This document shows, in pieces, positions 41,901-53,013 of a DNA stretch of 56,693 nucleotides. A program made the position numbers and the translations under genes. Within the stretch, counting starts at the first letter, position 1, and every line of letters begins with the position of its first letter. A model generated the notes under the pieces. It searched no databases. It was not told the origin of the DNA and saw only the letters and a program-made list of their open reading frames with translations. This DNA is from an uncultured Ramlibacter sp. (GTDB taxonomy: Bacteria > Pseudomonadota > Gammaproteobacteria > Burkholderiales > Burkholderiaceae_C): NCBI RefSeq assembly GCF_936925435.1, contig NZ_CAKZHQ010000008.1:1-56693 (forward strand). The letters run 5' to 3'.

Positions 41901-43102
41901 GGCGCCCTCCGGTACCAGCGGTCCAGCGCCATGCGGTGGTGGTCCTCGCACTGCTCGCCCTGCGGCAGCCAGTGTTGCCAGGAGGCGGCGGCGCGCAAGG
42001 CGAACTCCAGCAAGGGCAGGTGGCGGCGCAGCACGCGCTGCTGGCGGTGCGCGATCAGCGGGTTGAAGATGCCGCGGCGCGAGAACAGCTGGCGTGGGTT
42101 CTTCTTGACCCACAGCCAGGAGCCCATCTCCAGCGTCAGCGGCAGGAAGACCGTGCCGGGCCGATCGAGCGCACGCAGGCACAGGTGGTCCCACAGGTCG
42201 CCATGCGTCAGGTATTGGTGGCTTTGCGGCTCGAACACATAGGGATGGTGGTGGTTGCTCTCATGGAAGATGGCGTGCAGCGCGTGCAACTGCGCCAGTT
42301 GCGGGATCGGGCTGCGCCTGTGGGCGTAGGGAAACCAGAGCCGGTCGGCCATGCCGAAACCCGAGTGGCAGTCCAGCGCCAGGCTGAAGGCGCGGCCCTG
42401 CAGCTCGCGCTCCGCCACGGCGCACAGGGCGGCGCTCTCGGCTTCCATGGGCATGCCGCGCGGACCGCGGTACCAGGGCAGGCCGGCACTGATGCGCTGG
42501 CCGCCCACCAGCAAGGGCACGGGATCGACCGCGTCCACCGGCGCATTGCGCATCAGGTCGACGCCGTTGGGGTTGGCGCGGGTGTGGCGCAACATGCCGC
42601 CGGGATTGACGATGGGCATGAAGACCAGGCGCACATCTTCCAGCAGGCGGTGCAAGGCCTGGTCCCAGTGCAGGCGGGTGACCAGGGTGTGCAGCCAGGC
42701 CAGCACCACCTGGGTGCCGATGCGCTCCAGGCCATGGACGCCGCCGAAGATGCCCAGGCCGGCGCTGGCCCGGGGATTGCCCAGCGCCAGTGAATAGACG
42801 GGCAGCGGCGGGTCGCCCGCCACCGTGGCTTCAAGCTGCACCTGCACGGCGCTGCCGGCCAGTACGGCGATGCGCTCGAGTTCGGCCAGTTCTGGAATGA
42901 CGGCGCCGGCCGCTGAACTCAGTGGGGCCTCCGCTGGCGCAGGCGCCAGCTTTGCAGCCAGGCGAATTCCACCGCGCCGCGCAGCAAGGCGAAGGAGATC
43001 GCGGCCAGGGTTGCCGCGGCGGGGAGCCGTGCCTTCATGGGTGTCCTTTGCAAGCCTGAACCTCCATGCTGGCGCGCCTTTGTTGCAGGACGATGAAAGC
43101 AC
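41897..43102 (-). CDS. M14-family zinc carboxypeptidase-like protein; start uncertain
   Basis: The open frame is 401 codons from a GTG at 43102, but homologous sequence begins only at about 42910 (IPELAELERIAVLAG). GGVHGLERIG gives the H-x-x-E zinc pair, DCHSGFG the third His, and LTLEMGS the catalytic Glu. R-N in LMRNAPVDAV and the long HHHPYVFEPQSHQY loop match the M14/succinylglutamate-desuccinylase type. It would hydrolyse a peptide or an amide bond, in the cytoplasm if no signal is present. No ATG, GTG or TTG lies in frame between 43102 and the conserved part, so the true start may be non-canonical. Confidence 0.75.
   Translation of the reverse strand: MLSSSCNKGAPAWRFRLAKDTHEGTAPRRGNPGRDLLRLAARRGGIRLAAKLAPAPAEAPLSSAAGAVIPELAELERIAVLAGSAVQVQLEATVAGDPPLPVYSLALGNPRASAGLGIFGGVHGLERIGTQVVLAWLHTLVTRLHWDQALHRLLEDVRLVFMPIVNPGGMLRHTRANPNGVDLMRNAPVDAVDPVPLLVGGQRISAGLPWYRGPRGMPMEAESAALCAVAERELQGRAFSLALDCHSGFGMADRLWFPYAHRRSPIPQLAQLHALHAIFHESNHHHPYVFEPQSHQYLTHGDLWDHLCLRALDRPGTVFLPLTLEMGSWLWVKKNPRQLFSRRGIFNPLIAHRQQRVLRRHLPLLEFALRAAASWQHWLPQGEQCEDHHRMALDRWYRRAP
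42919..43038 (-). CDS. Possible small one-segment membrane protein
   Basis: Frame of 39 codons with ATG at 43038 and AAAGGA just upstream. It encodes a charged start (MKAR), a hydrophobic stretch (LPAAATLAAISFALLRGAVEFAWL) and a basic end (RLRQRRPH). It ends where the conserved part of the M14 gene begins, in another frame. It may be a coupling leader peptide for that gene, or noise. Confidence 0.3.
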   Translation of the reverse strand: MKARLPAAATLAAISFALLRGAVEFAWLQSWRLRQRRPH

Positions 43103-43115
43103 AGGAAGATCCGCC

Positions 43116-43171
43116 TGTTCACGCCGCTGTCATGGAACCGCCATGGCAGCGTCACGCCGGTTTCCTACGCT
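43116..43171 (+). promoter_or_regulatory. phoX: Pho boxes and -10 of phoX
   Basis: Plus-strand 7-mers TGTTCAC (43116), CTGTCAT (43127, perfect), CCGCCAT (43138) and GCGTCAC (43149), each 11 bp apart. TACGCT (43166-43171) starts after exactly 10 nt; it is the same hexamer as at the FAS1 promoter. Confidence 0.8.
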
Positions 43172-43213
43172 CGCGCTTGATTTTTGCAACGACCCCACGA
43201 AAGGCGCGACTCC

Positions 43214-45502
43214 ATGAACGCACACACCCGGCCCGAGCAACTGGCGCTCCAGGCCCACGACAACGAAGACTGCAACACCAGCGGCAACCCCTCGCTCAAC
43301 GACGTCATCGATGCGCGGCTGTCGCGCCGCAACGCGCTGCGCGTGGGCATGGGCAGCGCCGGCGCCGCCGTGCTGGGCTCGCTGTCGCTGTCAGCCTGTG
43401 GCGGTGGCAGCGACGCCCTGTCCGTCCCAGCCCCCGCGCCTGCGCCCGCCCAGACCCCCCTGACGCTGAGCTTCTCGCCCGTGGCCAAGACCATGGCCGA
43501 CACGGTCACCGTGCCAGCCGGCTACACCGCCACCCCGATCTACGCCATGGGCGATTCGCTGGCCGCTGCCACCCCCGACTTCAAGAATGACGGAACCGAC
43601 ACGGACTTCGAGAACCGCGCCGGCGACCACCACGACGGCATGATCTATTTCGGTCTGAACGCCGAAGGCACGGCCGCCAGCGCCACCGGCTCCGAGCGCG
43701 GCCTGCTGGCCATGAACCACGAAGCCCTGTCAGACCAGTACCTGCACGCCGCCGGCACCACGCCCAACCCGCGCCCGCCGGCCGAGGCCGACAAGGAAAT
43801 GGCGGCCCACGGCATCTCGGTGGTCGAGATCCGCAAGACCAGCGGCAAGTTCGCCACCCAGAAGGCTTCGGCCTACAACCGCCGCGTGCACCCCAACACC
43901 GCCGTCACCCTGACCGGCCCGGTGCGCGGCAATGCGCTGCTCAAGACCAAATACTCGACGGCCGGTGACGCCACCCGGGGCACGATCAACAACTGCGGCG
44001 CCAGCTACACCCCCTGGGGCACCTACTTCTCGGGCGAGGAAAACTGGAACGGCTACTTCTTCCGTTCCGCCACCGACGACGCGGCCCGCGGCGGCGCCAC
44101 GGCCAAGAGCGTGGTTTCGCTGGCACGCTACGGCAAGCCGCAGAACTCCGCCAGCCGCCACGGCTGGGAAACCGCCGGCAGCGCCGACAAGTACGCGCGC
44201 TGGAACATCAGCCAGACCGGCACCTCCGCCGATGGCACGGACGACTACCGCAACGAACTCAACACCTACGGCTACATGGTGGAGATCGACCCCTATGACA
44301 AGAACCAGGCCCTGCGCAAGCGCACGGCCCTGGGCCGCTTCGCCCACGAGATGGGCGTGTTCGGCAAGGTTGTCGAGGGCAAGCCCCTGACCGTGTACAT
44401 GGGCGACGACTCGCGCGGCGAGTACGTCTACAAGTTCGTCTCCAGCGCCAACTGGAGCGCAGCCGATGCCAACCCGGCCAATCGGATCACGACGGGTGAC
44501 AAGTACCTGGACAGCGGCAAGCTCTATGTGGCCAAGTACGCCGCCGACGGCACGGGCAGCTGGGTCGAACTGCACATCGCCAACGCCGCCATCGCCGGCT
44601 ACGCGAGCTACAAGTTCGCCGACCAGGCCGATGTGCTGGTCAATGCCCGACTGGCAGCCGACGCGGTGGGTGCGACGCGCATGGACCGCCCGGAGTGGTC
44701 GGCCGTCCACCCGGTCACCGGCGAAATCTACGTGACCCTGACCAACAACAGCAACCGCAAGCTCGAGCCCACGGGATCGGCTGCGTCGCAGCAGGCTGTG
44801 GACGCCGCGAATCCGCGTTCCTACACCGACGCGCCGACGGCTTCGAGCGCCCCGGGCAACATCAACGGCCACATCGTGCGCATGAAGGAAAACGGCAGCG
44901 ACGGAGCGGCCACAGCCTTCACCTGGGACATCTACCTGTTCGGCGCCCAGGCCGATGCCGATCCGGCCAAGATCAACCTGTCGGGCCTGACGGCCGACAA
45001 CGACCTGTCCAGCCCGGATGGCATGTGGTTCTCCAACAAGACCGGCGTGGCCTTCATCGAGACCGACGATGGCGCCTACACCGACGTCACCAATTGCATG
45101 CTGCTGATCGGCATGGCCGGCCAGGTCGGCGACGGCGCCACCCAGACCCTGGACTACACCAAGGCCGACGGCAGCAAGCTGACGGTGCAGACGCGCATCG
45201 GCGCCAAGCCCACCAGCGCCACGCTGCGCCGCTTCCTGGTTGGTCCCAAGGACAGCGAGATCACCGGCATCGCCGAGACGCCCGACGGCAAAACCCTGTT
45301 CGTCAACATCCAGCACCCGGGCGAGACCATCAGCAAGGCCAACATCGGCGACCCGACCAAGTACCTCAGCCACTGGCCGGGCAACGCCGGCTACGGCCCG
45401 GGCGGCACCAGTGCGCGGCCCCGCTCCGCCACCATCGCCATCACCCGCAACGACGGCGGCCTGATCGGCGTCGACGGCACGGCAGTGTTGAACAACGCCT
45501 GA
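43214..45502 (+). CDS. phoX: PhoX-family alkaline phosphatase (DUF839)
   Basis: Protein of 762 residues from the ATG at 43214; a TTG 30 bases earlier is less likely. The Tat motif S37-R38-R39-N-A-L precedes the hydrophobic stretch and a lipobox-like LSAC (C62), so it may be a Tat-exported lipoprotein. The catalytic part opens with VPAGYTATPIYAMGD and has the PhoX features LAMNHEAL, NNCGASYTPWGTYFSGEENWN (Cys and Glu ligands), GRFAHEMGVF, YMGDDSRGEYVYKFVS and MDRPEWSAVHPVTGEIYVTLTN. PhoX needs calcium and iron and frees phosphate from esters outside the cell. A strong Pho-box array and -10 lie upstream. The stop is 6 bases from the stop of the convergent chemoreceptor gene. Confidence 0.95.
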   Translation: MNAHTRPEQLALQAHDNEDCNTSGNPSLNDVIDARLSRRNALRVGMGSAGAAVLGSLSLSACGGGSDALSVPAPAPAPAQTPLTLSFSPVAKTMADTVTVPAGYTATPIYAMGDSLAAATPDFKNDGTDTDFENRAGDHHDGMIYFGLNAEGTAASATGSERGLLAMNHEALSDQYLHAAGTTPNPRPPAEADKEMAAHGISVVEIRKTSGKFATQKASAYNRRVHPNTAVTLTGPVRGNALLKTKYSTAGDATRGTINNCGASYTPWGTYFSGEENWNGYFFRSATDDAARGGATAKSVVSLARYGKPQNSASRHGWETAGSADKYARWNISQTGTSADGTDDYRNELNTYGYMVEIDPYDKNQALRKRTALGRFAHEMGVFGKVVEGKPLTVYMGDDSRGEYVYKFVSSANWSAADANPANRITTGDKYLDSGKLYVAKYAADGTGSWVELHIANAAIAGYASYKFADQADVLVNARLAADAVGATRMDRPEWSAVHPVTGEIYVTLTNNSNRKLEPTGSAASQQAVDAANPRSYTDAPTASSAPGNINGHIVRMKENGSDGAATAFTWDIYLFGAQADADPAKINLSGLTADNDLSSPDGMWFSNKTGVAFIETDDGAYTDVTNCMLLIGMAGQVGDGATQTLDYTKADGSKLTVQTRIGAKPTSATLRRFLVGPKDSEITGIAETPDGKTLFVNIQHPGETISKANIGDPTKYLSHWPGNAGYGPGGTSARPRSATIAITRNDGGLIGVDGTAVLNNA

Positions 45503-45508
45503 CGCGCG

Positions 45509-47068
45509 TCAGAAGGCTGGCTGGGCCGACGCGGCACCAGCCAGCTTGAACACCGCCACGGCAGCCACCAGCTGCCGGGCCTGGGTCTTGAGGCCATCCG
45601 CGGCCGCGGCGCTCTGCTCCACCAGCGCCGCGTTCTGCTGGGTGGCCTTGTCCATCTGGCCCACCGCGTCGCCCACCTGCGACACGCCCGCGCTCTGCTC
45701 ACTGCTGGCGTGGCTGATCTCGCCCATGATGTCGGTGACACGGCGGATCGCGGCGACGACTTCGCCCATGGTGGCACCGGCCTGGTCGGCCAGCGCCGAG
45801 CCCTGCTCCACCCGCGCCACGCTGGCGCCGATCAGGTCCTTGATCTGCCGGGCCGCGTCGGCGCTGCGGCTGGCGAGACTGCGCACCTCGCTGGCCACCA
45901 CTGCGAAGCCGCGGCCCTGCTCACCGGCACGCGCCGCTTCCACCGCCGCGTTGAGCGCCAGGATGTTGGTCTGGAAGGCGATGCCGTCGATCACGCTGAT
46001 GATGTCGGCGATCTTGCGGCTGCTGTCGTTGATGCCCTTCATGGTATCGACCACCTGGGCCACGACCTGGCCGCCCTGCACGGCCACACCCGAAGCGCTG
46101 ATGGCCAGCGCGTTGGCCTGCTTGGCGTTGTCGGCGTTCTGCTTGACTGTGGTGTCCAGTTCCTCCATCGAGGCTGCCGTTTCCTGCAGCGCGCTGGCCT
46201 GCTGCTCGGTGCGGCCCGACAGGTCGGCATTGCCCTGCGCGATCTGCTCGCTGCTGCTGGCCACGCCTTCGGAGTTGAAACGCACCTCGCTCACGCAGCG
46301 CACCAGGCTGTCCTGCATGCTGCGCAACTGCACCATCAGGCTGTCGCTGTCGGCCCTGGAGCTGACCACCACCTCCTGCGACAGGTCACCGGCCGAAATA
46401 GCCCGGGCGACCTGCGCTGCATAGGCCGGCTCGCCGCCGAGCTGGCCCATGATGTGGCGCACCAGCCAGAACACGATGGCCGCGCCCAGCACCAGGGCCA
46501 CCAGCACGAACGCAAGGGCGGCGGTCGCCATCGTCTGGCTGCGGCCCAGCACCTGCGACTTGGTCTGTTCGGCCGAACTGTTCTTGGCCTCGATCAGCTC
46601 CAGCAGGCGCCCACGCACCGCGCGCCATGCCGGCGTCTCTTCCTGGCTGACCAGGGTGATCGCCGCGGCGGGATTGTCCAGGGACAGCGCGGCGACCTTG
46701 GCCAGCACCGCCAGTTGTTTGTCGCGCAGGACCGCGATCTCCTGCAGGACCTTGACGTCGGCCGGGCTGGCGGCCGCCAGGGCCAGGGCCTTGGCCTGCT
46801 TGTCCTTGAAGTCGCTGACGGCCTTGTCCAGGTTCTTGTGGCCGGTCTTGTTGCCCGGATCCAGCACCACATTGCGCAGGGCCTGGCCGCCCTGCAGGCC
46901 GTCGGCATACATGCCGGTCACCGCCTGCAGCAGCGCCATGTCGCTGCGGATGAAATTCTCGAAGCCCTTGCCGGCATCGTTCATGCCGACCAGTGCGACG
47001 CCCGTCGCTCCGCCGAACAGCACAAACACACCGGCCATGCAGGCAATGATCTTGGACCGCAACTTCAT
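45509..47068 (-). CDS. Methyl-accepting chemotaxis protein
   Basis: Membrane receptor of 519 residues. Segment 1 is at about 7-29 ([22 protein letters not shown]) and segment 2 at about 184-206 ([20 protein letters not shown]), leaving a periplasmic four-helix sensing domain of 155 residues. A HAMP linker follows. The signalling tip is [33 protein letters not shown], the universal CheA/CheW-binding hairpin. The ligand is unknown; there is no C-terminal methylation-enzyme tether. It lies tail to tail with phoX, which does not by itself imply phosphate sensing. GGGAGG precedes the ATG. Confidence 0.93.
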   Translation of the reverse strand: MKLRSKIIACMAGVFVLFGGATGVALVGMNDAGKGFENFIRSDMALLQAVTGMYADGLQGGQALRNVVLDPGNKTGHKNLDKAVSDFKDKQAKALALAAASPADVKVLQEIAVLRDKQLAVLAKVAALSLDNPAAAITLVSQEETPAWRAVRGRLLELIEAKNSSAEQTKSQVLGRSQTMATAALAFVLVALVLGAAIVFWLVRHIMGQLGGEPAYAAQVARAISAGDLSQEVVVSSRADSDSLMVQLRSMQDSLVRCVSEVRFNSEGVASSSEQIAQGNADLSGRTEQQASALQETAASMEELDTTVKQNADNAKQANALAISASGVAVQGGQVVAQVVDTMKGINDSSRKIADIISVIDGIAFQTNILALNAAVEAARAGEQGRGFAVVASEVRSLASRSADAARQIKDLIGASVARVEQGSALADQAGATMGEVVAAIRRVTDIMGEISHASSEQSAGVSQVGDAVGQMDKATQQNAALVEQSAAAADGLKTQARQLVAAVAVFKLAGAASAQPAF

Positions 47069-47235
47069 TTTTCCTCCCTGTAGTCACAGCCCTTTCGACC
47101 GTGCCGGCCAAAGGTTGAGGAGGGGAAACCCGTGATTGACGCGGCTCAGACGGGCCGCGTTGGCCGCGCGCAACGCCGGGGATGCGCTGCGCGGCCCGGC
47201 CCGCCACAATGGGCGCACACAAAGGGAGATGCGCA

Positions 47236-48162
47236 ATGGCCAGCGTCATCGCGCCGTTCACACGGCTGGACATGTCGGTCGACTACACCTGGGACTGGAC
47301 TCCAGTCGATGCGGGCAGCACCTACATCGAACTGCGGGGCGCCAGCTTCTTCGGGCGCTTCACTGGACAGTTCAACGTGAACGTCACCGCAAGCACCGTC
47401 ACCGGCACCGCCTCAACCTTCCAGTTCGCCCGCAATGGTGTGAACCTGATGACATTCGACTTCTCGCCCGGCCTCGACGCGGCGGTGGTGGCCACCTACA
47501 TGGACAACGGCGACCGGCTCCAGCCCGCACTGGCCCACCTGCTGCGCGGCAATGACACGGTCACCGGCCAGTCGGGGCTCAACGACATCCTGCGCGGTTA
47601 TGGCGGTAACGACACCCTGGACGGCGCAGGCGGGCGGGACACCGCCTTCTATGACGGACCGCGCGCGAACTACAGCGTAGGGCTTGTCAGCAACAACTTC
47701 AGGGTCACGGACCGCGCTGGAACCGAAGGCACCGACACGCTGCTCTCGGTGGAGCGGATCAAGTTCTCCGACAGCTCGGTGGCGCTGGACATCAATGGAA
47801 CGGCGGGCAGCGCCTACCGCCTGTACCGCGCCGCCTTCGACCGGGCGCCTGACCTCCCGGGGCTGGGCTTCCAGATCAATGCATTGGACCGGGGCCAGGC
47901 ACTGGCTTCGGTGGCCGCCAATTTCGTGGCCAGCCCGGAGTTCAGGTCGACATACGGCAGCCTGGACGACAGGCAGTTCGTCACCCAGCTCTACGCCAAC
48001 GTGCTGGACCGGGCGCCCGACGCAGGTGGCTTGACCTACCACATCAACAATCTGGCACATGGCATGCAACGCGGCGAGGTGCTGATGGGCTTTTCTGAAT
48101 CTCCCGAGAACAAGGCCGCGGTGATCGGCACGATCCAGAACGGCATCGAATACCAGTTCTAG
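47236..48162 (+). CDS. RTX-like protein with two DUF4214 repeats
   Basis: Protein of 308 residues from the ATG at 47236 (GGGAG 7 nt upstream). It has no Sec signal. Residues 1-100 are beta-rich, with FDFSPGLDAAVVATYMDNGD. Residues about 104-139 hold RTX-type nonapeptide pieces (RGNDTVTG, RGYGGNDTLDG), which bind calcium in type I secreted proteins. Two DUF4214 repeats follow, at about 190-240 (RLYRAAFDRAPDLPGLGF) and 248-293 (QLYANVLDRAPDAGGLTYHI). Together this suggests a secreted or surface protein using a type I secretion system that is not in the window. Confidence 0.85.
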   Translation: MASVIAPFTRLDMSVDYTWDWTPVDAGSTYIELRGASFFGRFTGQFNVNVTASTVTGTASTFQFARNGVNLMTFDFSPGLDAAVVATYMDNGDRLQPALAHLLRGNDTVTGQSGLNDILRGYGGNDTLDGAGGRDTAFYDGPRANYSVGLVSNNFRVTDRAGTEGTDTLLSVERIKFSDSSVALDINGTAGSAYRLYRAAFDRAPDLPGLGFQINALDRGQALASVAANFVASPEFRSTYGSLDDRQFVTQLYANVLDRAPDAGGLTYHINNLAHGMQRGEVLMGFSESPENKAAVIGTIQNGIEYQF

Positions 48163-48176
48163 CGCCGCCTGCACCC

Positions 48177-48719
48177 TCAAACGGGCTGTAACGCCGCCTG
48201 CTCGCCCGGCGGTATCTCCACCCGGATCGCGTCGCCGGCGCGCACTTCACCGCCGTGCACCACCACGGCCATCACGCCGGCCTTGCGCACAAGGTGGCCC
48301 TGGCTGTCGCGCCCCAGTACCGCAGCCATCAGGCCTTTCTGGAAGCGGTCGATCTGCGAACAGGGATTGCGCAGGCCTGTCACTTGCAGCGTGGCTGCAC
48401 CGATATGCAGCCGCGTGCCCTCGGGCAGGGCCAGCAGGTCCAGGCCGCGGGTCGTGATGTTCTCGCCCATGTCGCCGGGAAAGACCGGGTGGTCCGATGC
48501 CATGAGTTCGTCGAACAGCTCGGCCTGCAGCAGGTGGACCTGGCGCAGGTTGGGCTGGCTGGGGTCGCGCGCCACGCGCGAGCGGTGCTGCACCGTCGAG
48601 CCCGCATGGGCATCGCCCCGCACGCCCATGCCCTCGACCAGGGTGATGCTGTCTTCGCTGAACTTGCTGAAGCTGTGGCTGCTGCTGCGGTGGACCGCCA
48701 GCACCGTGGGGCCCGCCAT
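48177..48719 (-). CDS. MOSC domain protein
   Basis: Protein of 180 residues. GMGVRGDAHAGST and VFPGDMGENITTRGLDLLALP are MOSC signatures, and GLRNPCSQIDRFQKGL carries the conserved Cys (in NPC) that binds sulfur or molybdenum in this fold. MOSC domains carry sulfur for molybdenum-cofactor enzymes or detoxify N-hydroxylated compounds. Here the domain stands alone, so the exact role is open. Its ATG shares a base with the glmM stop (TGATG), making it the last gene of the rlmE-ftsH-folP-glmM string. Confidence 0.9.
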   Translation of the reverse strand: MAGPTVLAVHRSSSHSFSKFSEDSITLVEGMGVRGDAHAGSTVQHRSRVARDPSQPNLRQVHLLQAELFDELMASDHPVFPGDMGENITTRGLDLLALPEGTRLHIGAATLQVTGLRNPCSQIDRFQKGLMAAVLGRDSQGHLVRKAGVMAVVVHGGEVRAGDAIRVEIPPGEQAALQPV

Positions 48720-50053
48720 CAGCCCTCTTGCACAGCCTGGACCAGGCGCTCGGCGCTGCGGCGCGACTGCGCCTCTTCGCGCGCCTCCACCATGATGCGC
48801 AGCAGCGGCTCGGTCCCGCTGGCGCGGACCAAGACGCGGCCCGCTCCCGCCAGTTCGGCTTCAACTGCCTTGGTCTCGCTGGCCAGCCTGGCGTTGGCCT
48901 TCCAGTCCTGGCCCGGTCGCAGCCGCACATTGAGCAGGGTCTGCGGAAACAGCGTAACTTCCTGCAGCAGCTGCGACAGGCTCTTGCCGCTGCGCACCAT
49001 GGCCTGCAGCACCTGCAAGGCGCTGACCAGGCCGTCGCCAGTGGTGTGCTTGTCCAGCGCCAACAGGTGGCCCGAGCCCTCGCCGCCGAGCAGCCAGCCA
49101 CGCTTTTCCAGCTCTTCCAGCACATAGCGATCGCCGACCTTGGTGCGGCAGAACTCCAGGCCGCGCGCCTTGAAGGCCAGTTCCACCGCCATGTTGGTCA
49201 TCAGCGTGCCCACCACGCCGGGCACCTTCTCGCCGCGGGCCAGGCGGTCCGCCACCATCAGGTAGAGCAATTCGTCGCCGTTGTACAGGCGCCCCGTGGC
49301 GTCGACCAGCTGCAGGCGGTCGGCGTCACCATCGAGTGCCACGCCCAGGTGGGCTTGGTGGGCCTTGACGGCCCGCACCAGCGCCTGCGGATGGGTGGCC
49401 CCCACCCTGTCGTTGATGTTCAGTCCATCGGGCGCGCAGCCGATGGAGATGACCTCGGCGCCCAGTTCATGGAAGACCTTGGGCGCCACCTGGTAGGCCG
49501 CGCCATGGGCGGCATCAACGACGATGCGCATGCCCTTGAGGGTCAGGTCATTGGCAAAGCAGCTCTTGCAGAACTCGATGTAGCGGCCGGCTGCATCGTC
49601 GAGTCGGCGCGCTTTGCCCAGCGTGGCCGAATCGGCCCAGACCGGAACCTCCTGCAGGGCCGCTTCCACCGCCAGTTCCCATTCGTCGGGCAGCTTGGTG
49701 CCCTGGGCGCTAAAGAACTTGATGCCGTTGTCGGGATAGGCGTTGTGACTGGCGCTGATCACCACGCCCAGGCTGACGCGCAGGGCCCGCGTGAGGTAGG
49801 CCACGCCCGGCGTGGGCAAGGGACCGAGCAGCACCACGTCCACGCCGGCGGAGTTGAAGCCGGACTCCAGCGCGCTTTCCAGCATGTAGCCGGAGATGCG
49901 CGTGTCCTTGCCGATCAGCACCGTGGGCCGCTCCTCGCTGCGCTTGAGCACGCGGCCGACGGCATGCGCCAGCCGCAGCACGAAGTCCGGTGTGATCGGC
50001 GGCTGGCCCACCGTGCCGCGGATGCCATCGGTGCCGAAATAGGTTCTTGCCAT
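48719..50053 (-). CDS. glmM: Phosphoglucosamine mutase
   Basis: Enzyme of 444 residues, the standard GlmM length. [12 protein letters not shown] opens domain 1. The phosphoserine loop [18 protein letters not shown] places the active Ser at S102, as in E. coli. The metal loop is [11 protein letters not shown], the sugar-binding loop GEGSGHLL, and the phosphate loop [15 protein letters not shown]. It converts glucosamine-6-phosphate to glucosamine-1-phosphate for UDP-GlcNAc, and so for peptidoglycan and LPS. It follows folP by 3 bases. Confidence 0.97.
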   Translation of the reverse strand: MARTYFGTDGIRGTVGQPPITPDFVLRLAHAVGRVLKRSEERPTVLIGKDTRISGYMLESALESGFNSAGVDVVLLGPLPTPGVAYLTRALRVSLGVVISASHNAYPDNGIKFFSAQGTKLPDEWELAVEAALQEVPVWADSATLGKARRLDDAAGRYIEFCKSCFANDLTLKGMRIVVDAAHGAAYQVAPKVFHELGAEVISIGCAPDGLNINDRVGATHPQALVRAVKAHQAHLGVALDGDADRLQLVDATGRLYNGDELLYLMVADRLARGEKVPGVVGTLMTNMAVELAFKARGLEFCRTKVGDRYVLEELEKRGWLLGGEGSGHLLALDKHTTGDGLVSALQVLQAMVRSGKSLSQLLQEVTLFPQTLLNVRLRPGQDWKANARLASETKAVEAELAGAGRVLVRASGTEPLLRIMVEAREEAQSRRSAERLVQAVQEG

Positions 50054-50056
50054 GTC

Positions 50057-50899
50057 TCAGTCTTGGTTTTTTGCTACTGAAATTGTAGCGTTCCAGACCT
50101 TCAGCGCGGCCACGGTTTCCTTCACGTCGTGGACGCGGACGATGCGTGCGCCACGCTCCACCGCCAGCAACGCCGCTGTCACGCTGGGCACCATGCGCTC
50201 GTTGACAGGCAGACCGGTGACCGTGCCCAACGAGGACTTGCGCGACCACCCGGCCAGCAGGGGGTAGCCGGCAGCCAGCAGTTCGTCCTGCCGCGCCAGC
50301 AGGGCAAAGTTCTGCTCCGCCGTCTTTCCAAAGCCCGTGCCCACGTCCCAGGTGATGCGGTCCATTTCGACCCCCAGCCCCCGTAAAAGCTGGGTCTGCT
50401 GCTGCAAAAATAAGAGCACCTGGGGCACGGCATCGCCCTCCAGCGGGCTGCGCTGCATGGTCTGCGGCTCGCCGTGCATGTGCATCAGACAGACACCGCA
50501 GGAGGGATGGGCCGCCACCGCCTCACGTGCCCCCGGTTGGCGCAAGGCCCAGATGTCGTTGACGATGTCCGCCCCCAGTTCCAGCGCCTGGCGCATGACC
50601 TCTGGCTTGTAGGTGTCGACCGAGACCGGCACGCCCAGCGTCACCGCCTCGCGCAGCACCGGCAGCAGCCGCACCAGTTCCTGCTCCAGCGGCACCGGCG
50701 GCGTGCCGGGCCGGCTGGACTCGGCGCCCAGGTCCAGGATGTGCGCGCCCTGCACCAGCAGCAGTTCGCAATGCGCCAGCGCCGCGCGCACGCCGGCATG
50801 GCGGCCGCCGTCGGAAAACGAATCCGGCGTGAGATTGACGATGCCCATCACCCGGGGCCGGGTCAGGTCGAGTCGAAAGCGGGCGGTTTGCCAGTGCAT
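50057..50899 (-). CDS. folP: Dihydropteroate synthase
   Basis: Enzyme of 280 residues from the ATG at 50899; an ATG at 50917 is also in frame. RVMGIVNLTPDSFSDGG is the first pterin-site motif, and HILDLGAESSRPG the second (usually GGESTRPG, so Gly and Thr are replaced by Ala and Ser). VSVDTYK, NDIWAL and GWSRKSSLG complete the active site. It joins p-aminobenzoate to the pterin in folate synthesis and is the sulfonamide target. It lies between ftsH and glmM, the order seen in many proteobacteria. Confidence 0.96.
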   Translation of the reverse strand: MHWQTARFRLDLTRPRVMGIVNLTPDSFSDGGRHAGVRAALAHCELLLVQGAHILDLGAESSRPGTPPVPLEQELVRLLPVLREAVTLGVPVSVDTYKPEVMRQALELGADIVNDIWALRQPGAREAVAAHPSCGVCLMHMHGEPQTMQRSPLEGDAVPQVLLFLQQQTQLLRGLGVEMDRITWDVGTGFGKTAEQNFALLARQDELLAAGYPLLAGWSRKSSLGTVTGLPVNERMVPSVTAALLAVERGARIVRVHDVKETVAALKVWNATISVAKNQD

Positions 50900-50970
50900 G
50901 GCGCGATTTTCATCCATGAAAAGCAAAGGGGGCCGGCTGGCCCCCTTGTTTGCAGTGGCGCGCGTGCGCC

Positions 50971-52887
<1,917 letters not shown>

Positions 52888-53013
52888 CACGCGTCTCCGG
52901 ATAGTGACTCTTGGCCAGTTGCGACCCATTTTAGGCGTTTCAAGCCATGGAACCCTATATTTCCGGAGGCCCGCCCTAGGGCAATCAAGGGCATCCGGCA
53001 GAGCAAACCGGAC

